NCBI RefSeq assembly: GCF_000013765.1
Contig: NC_007954.1
Location: 2,976,001 to 3,040,000 of the forward strand
Length of the DNA: 64,000 nucleotides
Reading direction: 5' to 3'
DNA from: Shewanella denitrificans OS217
Lineage (GTDB): Bacteria > Pseudomonadota > Gammaproteobacteria > Enterobacterales > Shewanellaceae
Shown here: positions 9,319-19,246 of the stretch, one piece after another
Layout of the letters: each line of letters begins with the position of its first letter
How positions within the stretch are numbered: the stretch's first letter is position 1
Program-made: the position numbers and the translations under genes
The notes under the pieces: model-generated
The model's input: the letters and a program-made list of their open reading frames with translations, nothing else
Told to the model about the DNA's origin: nothing
Database searches by the model: none

Positions 9319-11553
9319 TTAAAAGCTATAGGCCGCGCTTAAGCGCACATCGCGACCTGCAGCAGGAATGCCATCAGACAAGAAAGGCGTCACTTGTACA
9401 TTTGTGATGTTTTTAAGCATCAATCTCAGTGTCAATCCACTCAAAGAGCCTTGCGGTTCATACGCAAGCGTAGCGTGCTGCAAGAAGTAGTTATCACTGG
9501 GTAATTCACTATTAAATAAGTCCTCGCTAGGCACCTTATCTTGCGCATCGTACCAAGCCCCTTGCCAAGCCAATGACAATTCGTCAGTCAGGTAATAACC
9601 TAGGCGTAATTTGATATCAAGCGGAGCAATATTGGCTAAATACTCATCATCCCCTTGGCTGTCTCTCAGGCTGCCATTATGAGTACCTGCTTGCCAAGAT
9701 GCGGCCAGATCGCTAAAGAAACGTGCAACACGATACTGGGCCTCAATGTCCACACCGTGCATTTTATATCCATCCAGATTGGTATAATTTGACTGCAATG
9801 GCAGTGATTTATCTGAATTTTCTCCTCGTCGCTGAGCAATATCATTTTCGCCGTGATTAGCAAATAGGGTAACTTGGGTCGCCAGTCGATCTTGGGCGGC
9901 GAAAAGGTCACTAAATGATGATGTTAATCCCAGTTTATAAGCATGTAGCCGTTCAAGCTCTACCTCTGGGCTGGTTGCTGTGATACTGGCCTTGGCGTAT
10001 TGGACAGCATAGATTTCATCCACTACTGGCGCCATTAAACTGTAGGCATAATCAAAACTAAGTTGGTGGTTTGTCGATAACCGATATTCAAGTCCAAATC
10101 GAGGTGACCAGCCACTGTGGTCAGTTGCACTGTAATCATGACCGGCGGCGAGATCGTTATAATCTGATGCTAAGTTTTCTCGGCCCACGCTGTAGATATA
10201 ATCGTACCTCAGTGAAGGTTTGATGGTCAGCTCATCGGTGAGACTGATCCTATCTTGAATATACGCAGCATAAGTATCTTGGCGGCCACTTGGCTGATAA
10301 TAAGGCGTGTATAAGCCAAAGTTTTTCTCTGCCTTTTTCTGATAACTTTTATTAAACACTAAGGAGTTTCGATCTAGACTGCGGTACTGTAGCCCTGTGA
10401 TTAGCTCGTGATTGCCAAAACGACTAAGGTTATTGATATCGACAAAGTCACGTTTATATTCCAGCCAAGATTCATGGCCAAAACTGCCCACTGAAACAAA
10501 CATTTTTTCCCATGCAATATCAGGTCGGATCCAGTGACGGTCATTGCTCGAATGAGAAATGGCTACTTGAGTATCGATCAGCGGGTTACTGGGGGAATAG
10601 CGATAATTGGCTGACCACGTGTTTTCTCTGTATGTATTATCAGATGTGGTGGCGTATAAGGCTTGCTCGTAAGAGCCGTATTTCTTAATGTTGTAATCTG
10701 AAATAGTCGGCATGGCACCACGGCGATTCGCCCAAGGCTTACGGCCTTCATCAAGGTAGCGAGTAAAGCTCAATGCTAGTTGATGGTCGCCCTGCTCGAA
10801 ATCCAGTTTCCCGAGATAATTTTGCTGCTCGAAACCTGAATATGCATAAGCCTCGCCAGTAGCAAGCTCAGTGTCATCAGCTTCTTTTCCTGTAATATGC
10901 AGTAAAGCCGATAACTCAGGGCTAAATGTTGCATAGCTAGTTGCGGTATAACCTTTTGTTTCATTGTTGCTGGCATAACTGGCTTTGACTCTAGAACCAA
11001 AGCTTTGATCGTGTTTAAGAAAATCACTCGCAGACTTAGTGACAGCGTAAATCGCGCCACCAAAACCCCCGTTACCCGAGCGTACATCATGGGCACCTTT
11101 AATCACTTCCACTTGCTTGAGTAAATCAGGGTCAATAAAGAATGAACCGTAGCGATATTGCTCAAAGCCCACTGGCGCATTATCCACATAGACATTTAAG
11201 TCCTCTGTCTCGCCAAAGCCCCAAATATTTATCCGCTCACCGCCACTACGAGTACCACCATCAATATGTGCACCTGCCATATCATCGATAACTTCTGCAA
11301 AGCTCGAAGCCTGCATTTCCTCCAGCTGCTCCATTGTAATAAGCGCTTCCCCTGGGGTGACAATTGCCATCGGGCGGCGATGTTGAATACCGCTGACTTC
11401 AATGACTTCAATTCCGGTGACTTTAGGGACGCCAAGCACATTACCGGCTAACACTTGGCAGGGAAAACTGCCAAGAATACAGGCTAATGTAAGGCCGAGG
11501 GTACTGGGGCTTACATTGTGATTTTGACGGGAGAGTAGATCTGGGTGACTCAT
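9319..11553 (-). CDS. TonB-dependent outer-membrane receptor, heme/transferrin-receptor-like
   Basis: 744-residue receptor importing a ligand across the outer membrane with TonB energy. The ATG at 11553 is chosen over upstream codons because AAGGA lies 8 nt before it and a signal peptide (TLGLTLACILGSFPCQVLAG) follows. The plug domain spans about 75-200 (GGERINIWGFGE, VYVDNAPV, VEVIKGAHDVRSGNGGFGG). It ends in a barrel strand with terminal Phe (LSAAYSF). The barrel segment SLMAPVVDEIY followed by PEVELERLHAYKLG resembles a degenerate FRAP/NPNL region of heme receptors. The ligand is inferred only. A Fur-type box overlaps its promoter. Confidence 0.85.
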   Translation of the reverse strand: MSHPDLLSRQNHNVSPSTLGLTLACILGSFPCQVLAGNVLGVPKVTGIEVIEVSGIQHRRPMAIVTPGEALITMEQLEEMQASSFAEVIDDMAGAHIDGGTRSGGERINIWGFGETEDLNVYVDNAPVGFEQYRYGSFFIDPDLLKQVEVIKGAHDVRSGNGGFGGAIYAVTKSASDFLKHDQSFGSRVKASYASNNETKGYTATSYATFSPELSALLHITGKEADDTELATGEAYAYSGFEQQNYLGKLDFEQGDHQLALSFTRYLDEGRKPWANRRGAMPTISDYNIKKYGSYEQALYATTSDNTYRENTWSANYRYSPSNPLIDTQVAISHSSNDRHWIRPDIAWEKMFVSVGSFGHESWLEYKRDFVDINNLSRFGNHELITGLQYRSLDRNSLVFNKSYQKKAEKNFGLYTPYYQPSGRQDTYAAYIQDRISLTDELTIKPSLRYDYIYSVGRENLASDYNDLAAGHDYSATDHSGWSPRFGLEYRLSTNHQLSFDYAYSLMAPVVDEIYAVQYAKASITATSPEVELERLHAYKLGLTSSFSDLFAAQDRLATQVTLFANHGENDIAQRRGENSDKSLPLQSNYTNLDGYKMHGVDIEAQYRVARFFSDLAASWQAGTHNGSLRDSQGDDEYLANIAPLDIKLRLGYYLTDELSLAWQGAWYDAQDKVPSEDLFNSELPSDNYFLQHATLAYEPQGSLSGLTLRLMLKNITNVQVTPFLSDGIPAAGRDVRLSAAYSF

Positions 11554-11684
11554 GTTGCAGGTCCTTATTTGACACCACTGCAAGACAGCATCAGCATTTC
11601 GACTAACGGTCTTCTGCTCCGAAAGCACAGACAGAGCGATTAGCGCAGTCAACTGCAGTGGTATAACAACGAAAAGAAGCCGGC

Positions 11685-11721
11685 ATTATAATGGGCCAGA
11701 ATAACAATGAGAATGATTATC
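11685..11721 (-). promoter_or_regulatory. Fur-type operator over the TonB receptor promoter
   Basis: The 19-bp stretch 11703-11721 matches the palindromic Fur consensus at 15 of 19 positions. On the minus strand TTCTCA (11708-11713) and TATAAT (11685-11690) are 17 bp apart, so the operator covers the -35 element. Repression under iron sufficiency is the expected behaviour. Confidence 0.75.
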
Positions 11722-11750
11722 AGTTAAATACTTTGTAAAGATTAATGATA

Positions 11751-11787
11751 TAAAAAATCCCTTAGAAGCATAGGCCTCTAAGGGATA
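11751..11787 (-). terminator. Terminator downstream of mepM
   Basis: Minus-strand hairpin CCCTTAGAGGCC / TGCTTCTAAGGG followed by a T run, about 50 nt past the mepM stop. Nearly identical to the terminator after the TonB receptor. Confidence 0.85.
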
Positions 11788-11820
11788 TATTTATTACTAA
11801 AACCAGTTACTGACTCAAAC
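11752..11820. repeat. Direct repeat copy B flanking the TonB receptor gene
   Basis: Partner of 9178-9246, in the same orientation and about 90% identical across about 68 bp. It lies between the receptor promoter and the mepM stop codon, and its first part is the mepM terminator. Sequence outside the repeats does not match. Confidence 0.8.
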
Positions 11821-11835
11821 CAGTTTGCTTGCGAG

Positions 11836-13107
11836 CTATCCCAGCTGCATCATCATCTTGCGGCTCTTAACCAAGGCTCTAAATTGCTCTAAAGACTTGT
11901 TCGGTAAGGTCGATGCTTCTGGTATATCCACTTTCATTACATCGACCGGGCGGCCATTGACATGAAATTCATAATGAAGGTGTGGGCCGGTTGAACGTCC
12001 TGTATTGCCAGACAATGCAATCACTTGACCACGAGTGACTCGCTGGCCTTTTCTTACTAAGAACTTTGATAGATGCAAATAACGAGTACGCACCTTGTTG
12101 TCATGCTCTATCACTATGTAGTTGCCCGCATACCTGTGCTTAGTGACTAAGGTTACCACGCCATCCCCTGGCGCCACGACGCTAGTGCCAATGGGGGTAG
12201 CAAAGTCGGTACCATTGTGAGGTGAAACTCTGCCGGTCACAGGATTTTTACGCTTAGGGTTGAAACGTGATGTTAGGCGTACTTTTTTATTCAGTGGAAT
12301 TCGTTGGAATGCCTTGGCTAAGCCAGAACCTTCTTCATCATAATAGTTGCCATCGATATGCTGAAAAGCGGTAATATTGCGACGACCATTAACAATTTCT
12401 ATGCCTTCTAAACGGCTACTGCCCGTGGCTTCACCTTGGACAAATTGATCGTTCATCAGTATTGAGAAAGTATCGCCTGCGCGTAAATCACGAGAGAAGT
12501 TCAGTTTATTTTTCAGTAAAGATTCAACTTTTTGGATATCAGTAGCGCTTAAACCCGCGCGTTTAGCCGACACATAGAATGAGCCATTGATCTCACCGCC
12601 AACCACACGGTTTTGCCATACCCCTTCGCGGATCACTTCTTCGGCATTAAAACTGCCATCATCGAAACGCGTGAATACCACTTGATGGGCAGGATTAAAA
12701 TACAATTCTAGTTTAGTCAGATCGCCGTTTTTATCCTGCCAAAACTGAATACGGTTGCCCGGCAATAAGGTATCGAACGCCAAGACGCTGTAATCCGCCT
12801 CCAACACCTTATACATGGTCTTCTGATCTATGCCCGCTTGCTCAAACAATTTACTTAAGGTATCGCCAGTTTCTATGACATGTTCGAACAAAGGTTGACG
12901 TTTAGCTGCAACTTTAGTGACAGGCCCAGTGCTCAGATCCGGTAATAGGGATTCAATGTCTAAGGCGACGGGAATACGTTCTGGGGAGAAGCTTTGTTCA
13001 GATGGCCATAATAGGGCTGCACCCATAAAAAAAACGCTGGCCATCAATACTTTTTTGTGAAAATTTGGCAAGTTTTGCAAACTTGCTCTTGGCAAGTTTA
13101 ACGCCAT
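11836..13107 (-). CDS. mepM: MepM-like murein DD-endopeptidase (M23 family)
   Basis: Periplasmic, inner-membrane-anchored hydrolase that cuts peptidoglycan crosslinks during growth. 423 residues from the ATG at 13107. A TTG 18 nt upstream is the longer alternative but gives only six added residues. There is one transmembrane segment near residues 19-35, an OapA/LysM-like region (VIETGDTLSKLFEQAG) and a C-terminal M23 domain. The zinc site shows HNGTDFATPIG, RYLHLSKFLV and GPHLHYEFHVNG, as in active lysostaphin-type peptidases. Confidence 0.92.
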   Translation of the reverse strand: MALNLPRASLQNLPNFHKKVLMASVFFMGAALLWPSEQSFSPERIPVALDIESLLPDLSTGPVTKVAAKRQPLFEHVIETGDTLSKLFEQAGIDQKTMYKVLEADYSVLAFDTLLPGNRIQFWQDKNGDLTKLELYFNPAHQVVFTRFDDGSFNAEEVIREGVWQNRVVGGEINGSFYVSAKRAGLSATDIQKVESLLKNKLNFSRDLRAGDTFSILMNDQFVQGEATGSSRLEGIEIVNGRRNITAFQHIDGNYYDEEGSGLAKAFQRIPLNKKVRLTSRFNPKRKNPVTGRVSPHNGTDFATPIGTSVVAPGDGVVTLVTKHRYAGNYIVIEHDNKVRTRYLHLSKFLVRKGQRVTRGQVIALSGNTGRSTGPHLHYEFHVNGRPVDVMKVDIPEASTLPNKSLEQFRALVKSRKMMMQLG

Positions 13108-13290
13108 AAGTCTCTCTGTTAGCAATGTCTAATCCACCTATTATTATTTTTATTGATGATATGCTTAGTACATTTGCACTACTTGAAAAAATTTCCTGCT
13201 CATTTATATCAAAAAAAATCACTAACACAAACTAAATTTATCTTAATCTAGTCTGCGCTAGCACATATTTTGTTACTTTTTTGATTCACA

Positions 13291-16200
13291 TCATTCTAAA
13301 ACTGCTTGATATTGGTATTGACTCTGTAATCGACTAATACCTAGGCCATTCATTTTATTTACTTTTATCTGTACATCAATGCGTTCCTTCATGGCTTCGA
13401 TATGGCTTATCACCCCAATCATCTTACCTGAGGCATTCAAGTTATCTAAGGCATCGAGGGCCATGTCTAAGGTTTCACTGTCTAAGGTACCAAAGCCTTC
13501 ATCTAAAAAGAGTGAGTCAATACTGGTTTTATGACTGACCAGATCTGATAACGCTAAGGCCAAGGCTAAACTCACCAAAAAGCTCTCTCCCCCTGAAAGC
13601 GTACGGGTATCCCTTAGCGCATCCCCTTGCCAGGTATCAATCACTTGTAATTCCAAGGCATCACTGCCTTTGCGCTCTAATAAATAGCGCCCATGCAAAC
13701 GCCCAAGCTGTCGGTTAGCCAGTGCCACAAGGTGATCGAGTGTGAGCCCTTGGGCGAACTTACGGAATTTATCGCCCTTTTGCGAGCCAATAAGGGCATG
13801 CAAATACGCCATATCATCATAGGACTGTTTCGCAGCCTCAAGCTGACTCACCAAGGAGCCTTGCGCCGCTTGTTGCTCGCTATCCTCTGTTAAAACGCGT
13901 TCTATCTGCCACAACTCCTGTGTCAATTGCTGCTGCAATTGCTCAAGCTCGCCATGCTCTATACGAAGAGCTGGCGCCAATGACAGCTGATACTCTGCCG
14001 CCAGCCCTCGTTGTTGTAACTTTTCCAGCCCAAGCTTGGCTTGTTGCGCCAGAGCTTGCTGTTGATGCAAGCGAGTATCAAGCTCATTTTTCAGCGTCTG
14101 CAGAGCTTGCCTGTCCGCCTGACTTAAACAAGCGGCGCTAAAGCTTGCTTCATCACTAAACGGGCTAGCATCTAAGGCATTTTGCCAATGTTGTTGATGC
14201 TCAGTTAAGCTTGTCACAAGGTGAGTGAGCTGTTCATTCAAGCTATCTAAACGCGTCTTGATGGTGTTTTCTAGCGTACTGGCTTCCAGCTGCTTGCTGA
14301 CAAGTGCTGCATTTACGTTTTCGGCTTGCTGTTTGTTAATTTCTGCTTGGTCTTTTTCATGCTCTATATCTTTGTCACCAAAGCAGTCAAACCGCTCGGC
14401 ATTCAGCGCCTTAAGTTCAGCTTCTATGGTCATCAACTGCTGCTTATCAGTCTCAATTTGAGTGCGGTTCTTATTAAGCTGCTGGGAAATACTGCTGCTA
14501 CTTTGCTGTAAAACCTCTAACTGTTGCTGTTTTAGGATTAATTGCTGCTGCGCCAAGCGCCACTGTTGTAAATTAGCACTGAGCTCATTTAACCAGTGTT
14601 GATATTCAGAAGCGCTGCTCTCCCGTGCTGGTAAAGTAACGCCAAATTGGCCACATTCAGTGTTTAGGTTTTGGATCAGCATCTGTTGCTGCTCTTCAAG
14701 CCTGTTAATTCGGCGAATTTGCTCCTCAATGCCCTGAGTGATATTGCACTGCTCCGCGCTGAGTACGTCTCGCGCTGAGACTAGCCTTTGAGCCTGAGCC
14801 TCTGCTTGCTGCAACGCTTTAAGCTCAGTCGCCTCTTGGTTCTGCATACCTGAAAGCTGAGTTATGCACTCACTGAGCTTGTGTTGTTCCTCAGTTGCCT
14901 TAACAATAAAAGATCGTAATTGACTCTCAAGAGCCTCTAAATAGGCAGCTTCATTGACTCCAGGATTGATGCTTGCTTTATCACCATCACTTGCTCTACG
15001 CCACGGTGCTGGCAGGGCAAACTCATTTAGAGAAAGCCCAAGTTGTGCGAATAAAGCGTGCCAATGATTACGTAACTCTTGTTGCTCGCTGATGCAGTGA
15101 GTTAATTGCTGCTGTGTGTGCTCCCAAGACAGCTCAAGCTTAGATAGCGCTAAATTAAGCCCCTCACCTGCAAGTTTTAATTGCTCTAATTCTTGTAGTA
15201 GCTTTTGCTGACGCTGCTCAGTGTCAGAAACATTGATGCCTTGATATTCACTCACTAAAGGGTGCTCAATTGAGCCACACAGGGCGCAAGGCTCGCCGGG
15301 TTGCAATTTAGCCCGCTCAGCGTCGAGAGAGCTAATGTGTTTCTCCTGAGACAAAAGCCCTGTGACATCTTTCACTTGCTGATTTTTATCACGCCATTGC
15401 AGGCGCACCTTAGCAAGCTCGCTGGTTAACTCAATCGTTTGCAAAGCGTCATCAGCCGCTTTTTGGGTTAACTCAAGCCAAGTGGCGTACAACTTGCGAT
15501 ATTGCTCGAATGTTTTTGCCAGCTCACTGCGCCCATGCTGGCTATCGAGACACTGCTGATACTCTTGTTGCAGCTGATGTATCTCACGGCCACTGAGCAA
15601 TTCATTTATCTGCGCTGTCGTTGCTGCCAGCAAATGACTGGCATTAATTTGTACCTGCTGGGCTTGCGTTAATTGCTGCTGGTTAGTCTCAAGGTTTTGT
15701 TTGCACAGCGTAGAGGATTGCTGCAACTGCCTTTGCTGAATATCAAGCTCACCGCGCTGCTGTTCAAGTTCAATTAACTGCGCGACTTGCGTCTTCCAAC
15801 CGCTTAACTGCTCACCGAGGGCTTGCCCTTGGGGATATTGACTAAGCAATGTTGAAAGCTCTTTAATTTCAAGGGTTAAATCCTGCTTGCGAGCTTGAAC
15901 CGCCGATAGCTCATGATTTAATTCATCCTCAGTGGTGCGAGATTTATCAAGGGCTTGTTGGCACTGAGTTAATTTAAATCGGCTCTGGGCCAGCTTTTGC
16001 TCTAAGGGCTGAACCTGGGTGTCTATTAAATGATGGAGGGCTTGCTGCGCCTGTTTTTCAACAATAAGTGCTGTAGCCGCCGCGCTTTGCTGCTCACTCA
16101 GCTCTTTTAGGGTTTGCTGTGCGCTCACTAATTGCTGCCCAAGCTCCGCGACCTGTTTATCAAGGGCTTGATGCTGCTGGCTGAGTTGCTGTTTTCTCTC

Positions 16201-17088
16201 AAACAATGGCGCTAATCCCTGCGCAGGTTCACTGTCTGCTAGGCGTTGTAACTGATTTTTTTCATCCCTAATGGCCTCTTCTGCAGCCTGAAGCCCCTGC
16301 TCGCTTTGCTCTACCAGCTGCGTTTGTGCCTGCATGGCATCACACCATGTAAGGCAATCAACTAAGGCTAGTAACTGCTGCTGTTTCTGTGCCAGAGTCT
16401 CTTTTAACGCCAAAGCGCTAGCAAGCTTTGCTTCACGCTCTTCTGCACTTAACAACTTAACGCTATCCAATTGCACTTTTAGCAGGTTAAGACGATGTTT
16501 TTGTTCGCCAAACTCAAGATGCACCCGCTCCGAGATTAAGCTGTAGATCTCAGTGCCGGTCAATTCTTCGAGTAGCTCGGCTCGCTCGTTGGCACTGGCA
16601 TTTAAAAAGGCAGCAAAATCCCCTTGAGATAACAGCATAGAGCGGGTGAATCGCGCAAAATCAAGCCCGGTAATAGACTCGACCAACTCTGTTTTTTGTT
16701 TGATTTGACTGGCAAGAATCACCCCAGACTCGAGTTCAGCAAGCTCAACCTGTGCATCTTGCAGGTTGCCATCGGCAAGATCTCGAGAACGGCGCTGACT
16801 CCAAAAGGCGCGATAAGCCTTGCCTTTTACTTCAAACTCCACTTCGGCTAAGGCGCTACCTGTACCACGGGTCATCAGCTCATTGGTGGATTTAGAAATC
16901 ACACTCAGTCTTGGCGTTCTGTGATACAAGGCTAAACAGATGGCATCTAAAATGGTGGTTTTACCGCTGCCCGTGGGGCCCGTGATGGCAAACAAGCCAT
17001 TTTCTTTGAATGGCGACAGGGTAAAATCAATTTTCCACTCATCTTTAAGGGAGTTAATGTTTTTAAAGCGCAGGCTAAGGATTTTCAT
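13291..17088 (-). CDS. sbcC: Exonuclease subunit SbcC (Rad50-like ATPase)
   Basis: 1265-residue SMC-like ATPase that works with SbcD to cleave hairpins and DNA ends. The Walker A is GPTGSGKTT near residues 37-45. Two long glutamine-rich coiled coils flank the zinc hook CALC near residue 601. The C-terminal lobe has LSGGESFLVSLALALALSD and the Walker B SLFLDEGFGTLD. Its start overlaps the sbcD stop by 4 nt (ATGA), so translation is coupled. The glutamine-rich arms are expected coiled-coil composition, not low-complexity noise. Confidence 0.97.
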   Translation of the reverse strand: MKILSLRFKNINSLKDEWKIDFTLSPFKENGLFAITGPTGSGKTTILDAICLALYHRTPRLSVISKSTNELMTRGTGSALAEVEFEVKGKAYRAFWSQRRSRDLADGNLQDAQVELAELESGVILASQIKQKTELVESITGLDFARFTRSMLLSQGDFAAFLNASANERAELLEELTGTEIYSLISERVHLEFGEQKHRLNLLKVQLDSVKLLSAEEREAKLASALALKETLAQKQQQLLALVDCLTWCDAMQAQTQLVEQSEQGLQAAEEAIRDEKNQLQRLADSEPAQGLAPLFERKQQLSQQHQALDKQVAELGQQLVSAQQTLKELSEQQSAAATALIVEKQAQQALHHLIDTQVQPLEQKLAQSRFKLTQCQQALDKSRTTEDELNHELSAVQARKQDLTLEIKELSTLLSQYPQGQALGEQLSGWKTQVAQLIELEQQRGELDIQQRQLQQSSTLCKQNLETNQQQLTQAQQVQINASHLLAATTAQINELLSGREIHQLQQEYQQCLDSQHGRSELAKTFEQYRKLYATWLELTQKAADDALQTIELTSELAKVRLQWRDKNQQVKDVTGLLSQEKHISSLDAERAKLQPGEPCALCGSIEHPLVSEYQGINVSDTEQRQQKLLQELEQLKLAGEGLNLALSKLELSWEHTQQQLTHCISEQQELRNHWHALFAQLGLSLNEFALPAPWRRASDGDKASINPGVNEAAYLEALESQLRSFIVKATEEQHKLSECITQLSGMQNQEATELKALQQAEAQAQRLVSARDVLSAEQCNITQGIEEQIRRINRLEEQQQMLIQNLNTECGQFGVTLPARESSASEYQHWLNELSANLQQWRLAQQQLILKQQQLEVLQQSSSSISQQLNKNRTQIETDKQQLMTIEAELKALNAERFDCFGDKDIEHEKDQAEINKQQAENVNAALVSKQLEASTLENTIKTRLDSLNEQLTHLVTSLTEHQQHWQNALDASPFSDEASFSAACLSQADRQALQTLKNELDTRLHQQQALAQQAKLGLEKLQQRGLAAEYQLSLAPALRIEHGELEQLQQQLTQELWQIERVLTEDSEQQAAQGSLVSQLEAAKQSYDDMAYLHALIGSQKGDKFRKFAQGLTLDHLVALANRQLGRLHGRYLLERKGSDALELQVIDTWQGDALRDTRTLSGGESFLVSLALALALSDLVSHKTSIDSLFLDEGFGTLDSETLDMALDALDNLNASGKMIGVISHIEAMKERIDVQIKVNKMNGLGISRLQSQYQYQAVLE

Positions 17089-18356
17089 TCTTTGTCCTCC
17101 ACGCCTTGAATTAGCGACTCTTCGACGCTGGCTAATACTTGCTGAAACTGAGCTTGAATTCGGCCACGCTTTTTCAGCTGGTCATCGCTTGACCACTCCT
17201 CTTGTGCGAGACGCCGCTCAAAGACTTCAGTCACAGATAATTCGGCGAGAATTTCGTTATCAACTCGCTCAATCTGCGCGCTCCTTGCCGTTCGAGCCCT
17301 TTTTAACTGCAACACTTCCAATGGTTTGCCGTCAATAAGCTCGCCTATACGAGTCTGTAAGTCAGACAAATAATCTTGCTCACTCACCTCCACACTTAAC
17401 CAAGTGTTGTGGTTTAACTGATTGCCACTCTCTTCAATGGCTTCATCTGCTGCGAGTCGATTAATTTGCGTCTCTATATGCGCTAAATCGCCCTTTATTA
17501 CGGCAAGGGGCTGAAACTTTGGCACGACGAGTCCAGTGACGGTTGGGGATATGCCATCAAACTCAACTAAAAATACGCTTTTGTCACCATTGAGTTCATC
17601 AAAACTCAACGGGATCGGCGAGCCGCTGTAGCGTATATGCTCTGTTTTAGCGATTTTCTGTGGCCTGTGAATATGCCCAAGGGCAATATAATCCGCAGCA
17701 GGAAAAAGGTTGGCATTGAAGGCATCGAGACTGCCGATATAGATTTCTCGTACCGACTCTGAAGTTGATGCCCCGACCGTGGTTAAATGACCTGTGGCAA
17801 TGATAGGCACTGGCGCTTGTTGCTTTGCCTGAATGCTTTGGGCAATGGCAAAACTATCTTGATAAAGCGCGGCAATGGCATTAGCTAACTGTTGCTGTTT
17901 GTCCGTTGCTGATTGGCCTGCCTGGCTGAGCATCATGTCCCTTGGACGCAAATAAGGCAGCGCACAAATGATAGCGCCCACCTCCCCTTTGCGATTGTTA
18001 AGTTCAAACACATGCTCGCTGATGTTATCAAAAGCCCCTGGTATTACCCGAGCATTGAGGCAAGCTAATAACTCTTTAGATTCACTTAAAGTGGAGACAG
18101 AGTCGTGATTGCCACCCAAAATAATCAGCTGACACTCACTTTGCTGCATCTGCACTATGAATTGATTATAAAGGGCGCGAGCATAACTTGGCGGCGTACC
18201 GGTATCGAACACATCACCGGCAATAATAAGCGCATCTACTTGGTGCAGTGCAATTTGCTCCAGCAGCCAGTCCATAAAGGCCCTGTGTTCCCTTGCCCGG
18301 CTCTTGCCATAAAAGTTTTGCCCAAGGTGCCAGTCAGATGTATGGATAATGCGCAT
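17085..18356 (-). CDS. sbcD: Exonuclease subunit SbcD (Mre11-like nuclease)
   Basis: 423-residue manganese-dependent nuclease partner of SbcC. Phosphoesterase motifs appear in order: HTSDWHLGQ near residue 5, IAGDVFDTG, LGGNHDS, ATGHLT and ALGHIHRPQ. The C-terminal capping domain is complete. The coupled sbcD-sbcC order is the usual one. Confidence 0.97.
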   Translation of the reverse strand: MRIIHTSDWHLGQNFYGKSRAREHRAFMDWLLEQIALHQVDALIIAGDVFDTGTPPSYARALYNQFIVQMQQSECQLIILGGNHDSVSTLSESKELLACLNARVIPGAFDNISEHVFELNNRKGEVGAIICALPYLRPRDMMLSQAGQSATDKQQQLANAIAALYQDSFAIAQSIQAKQQAPVPIIATGHLTTVGASTSESVREIYIGSLDAFNANLFPAADYIALGHIHRPQKIAKTEHIRYSGSPIPLSFDELNGDKSVFLVEFDGISPTVTGLVVPKFQPLAVIKGDLAHIETQINRLAADEAIEESGNQLNHNTWLSVEVSEQDYLSDLQTRIGELIDGKPLEVLQLKRARTARSAQIERVDNEILAELSVTEVFERRLAQEEWSSDDQLKKRGRIQAQFQQVLASVEESLIQGVEDKE

Positions 18357-18405
18357 ATCGCTTGCTCTTATATTAATTACTAAAAATTATGATCAAAAAA
18401 ACTGA

Positions 18406-19167
18406 TTAAAAATACTGGCTAAAGAGCAACTTAATACTCATCACCAAGGACATAAATACCACCAAGGGCTTGATAATACTCACCCCCTTAGTCACCACCA
18501 AACGGGACCCTAAAGTTGCACCTATGGCTTGCCCCACTAACATGATAAGGCCTAGGACTAACACAACCTGGCCACCAATGGCGAAGAAAATCAGCGATGC
18601 CACATTGGTGGCAAAATTCAGTAATTTGGCATGGGCGGTAGCCTTAGCTAAGCCAAAACCTGCCAGTGATACAAAAGCTAACGCCAAGAAACTCCCCGTA
18701 CCTGGGCCAAAAAAACCGTCATAAAAACCTATTCCGAGAGCGGCGGTGAAAGCAAACACTGTGGGGGTGATGACTTGGTGACGGTCATTTTCTGAGATTT
18801 TCTTAGAAAATAGGAAATAGCCACCGATAGCAAGAATAAGAAAAGGCAACAAGGTCTCCAGTACACTGGCATCTATCATCTGCACGCCAATAGTGCCCAA
18901 TGACGCGCCAACAAATGCACATGCGAGGGATAACTTTATCTTGCGGACATCCACCATACCTTTACGAATAAAGTACCAACTGGCGAAGAAACTGCCGCCA
19001 CAGGATTGCAGCTTATTGGTACCAAGGGCTGCTGCGGGGGGGAGCCCTGCCCACAAGAGCGCCGGAATGGTCAATAAACCACCGCCACCGGCGATAGAGT
19101 CGATAAATCCCGCTAAGATGGCGACGCTAAACAGCACTGCCGCCATTTCCACTGTTAATTCAAACAT
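18406..19167 (-). CDS. TSUP family membrane permease (TauE/SafE-like)
   Basis: 253 residues forming about eight hydrophobic helices. The signature GFIDSIAGGGGLLTIPALL is at the N-terminus and GFYDGFFGPGTGSFL starts the second half, the internal two-fold repeat of TSUP/DUF81 permeases. Family members move sulfite, sulfonates or other organic anions, and the substrate here is unknown. It lies 50 nt downstream of sbcD, on the opposite side of it from sbcC and in the same orientation. Confidence 0.85.
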   Translation of the reverse strand: MFELTVEMAAVLFSVAILAGFIDSIAGGGGLLTIPALLWAGLPPAAALGTNKLQSCGGSFFASWYFIRKGMVDVRKIKLSLACAFVGASLGTIGVQMIDASVLETLLPFLILAIGGYFLFSKKISENDRHQVITPTVFAFTAALGIGFYDGFFGPGTGSFLALAFVSLAGFGLAKATAHAKLLNFATNVASLIFFAIGGQVVLVLGLIMLVGQAIGATLGSRLVVTKGVSIIKPLVVFMSLVMSIKLLFSQYF

Positions 19168-19246
19168 GCTTTGACTTATATTAAGCTGATTAAGCCTGAT
19201 ATTAGACCCTGTTTTTACTTAAAACTCAAAGCGCTTAGGGAAGATA

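Noticed and set aside
12998..13228. 76-codon minus-strand frame over the mepM start.
   Set aside because: It is the shadow of the mepM N-terminus in another frame.
13291..17088. Glutamine-rich repeats in SbcC looked like low-complexity expansion.
   Set aside because: They lie in coiled-coil arms around the zinc hook and match the family design.
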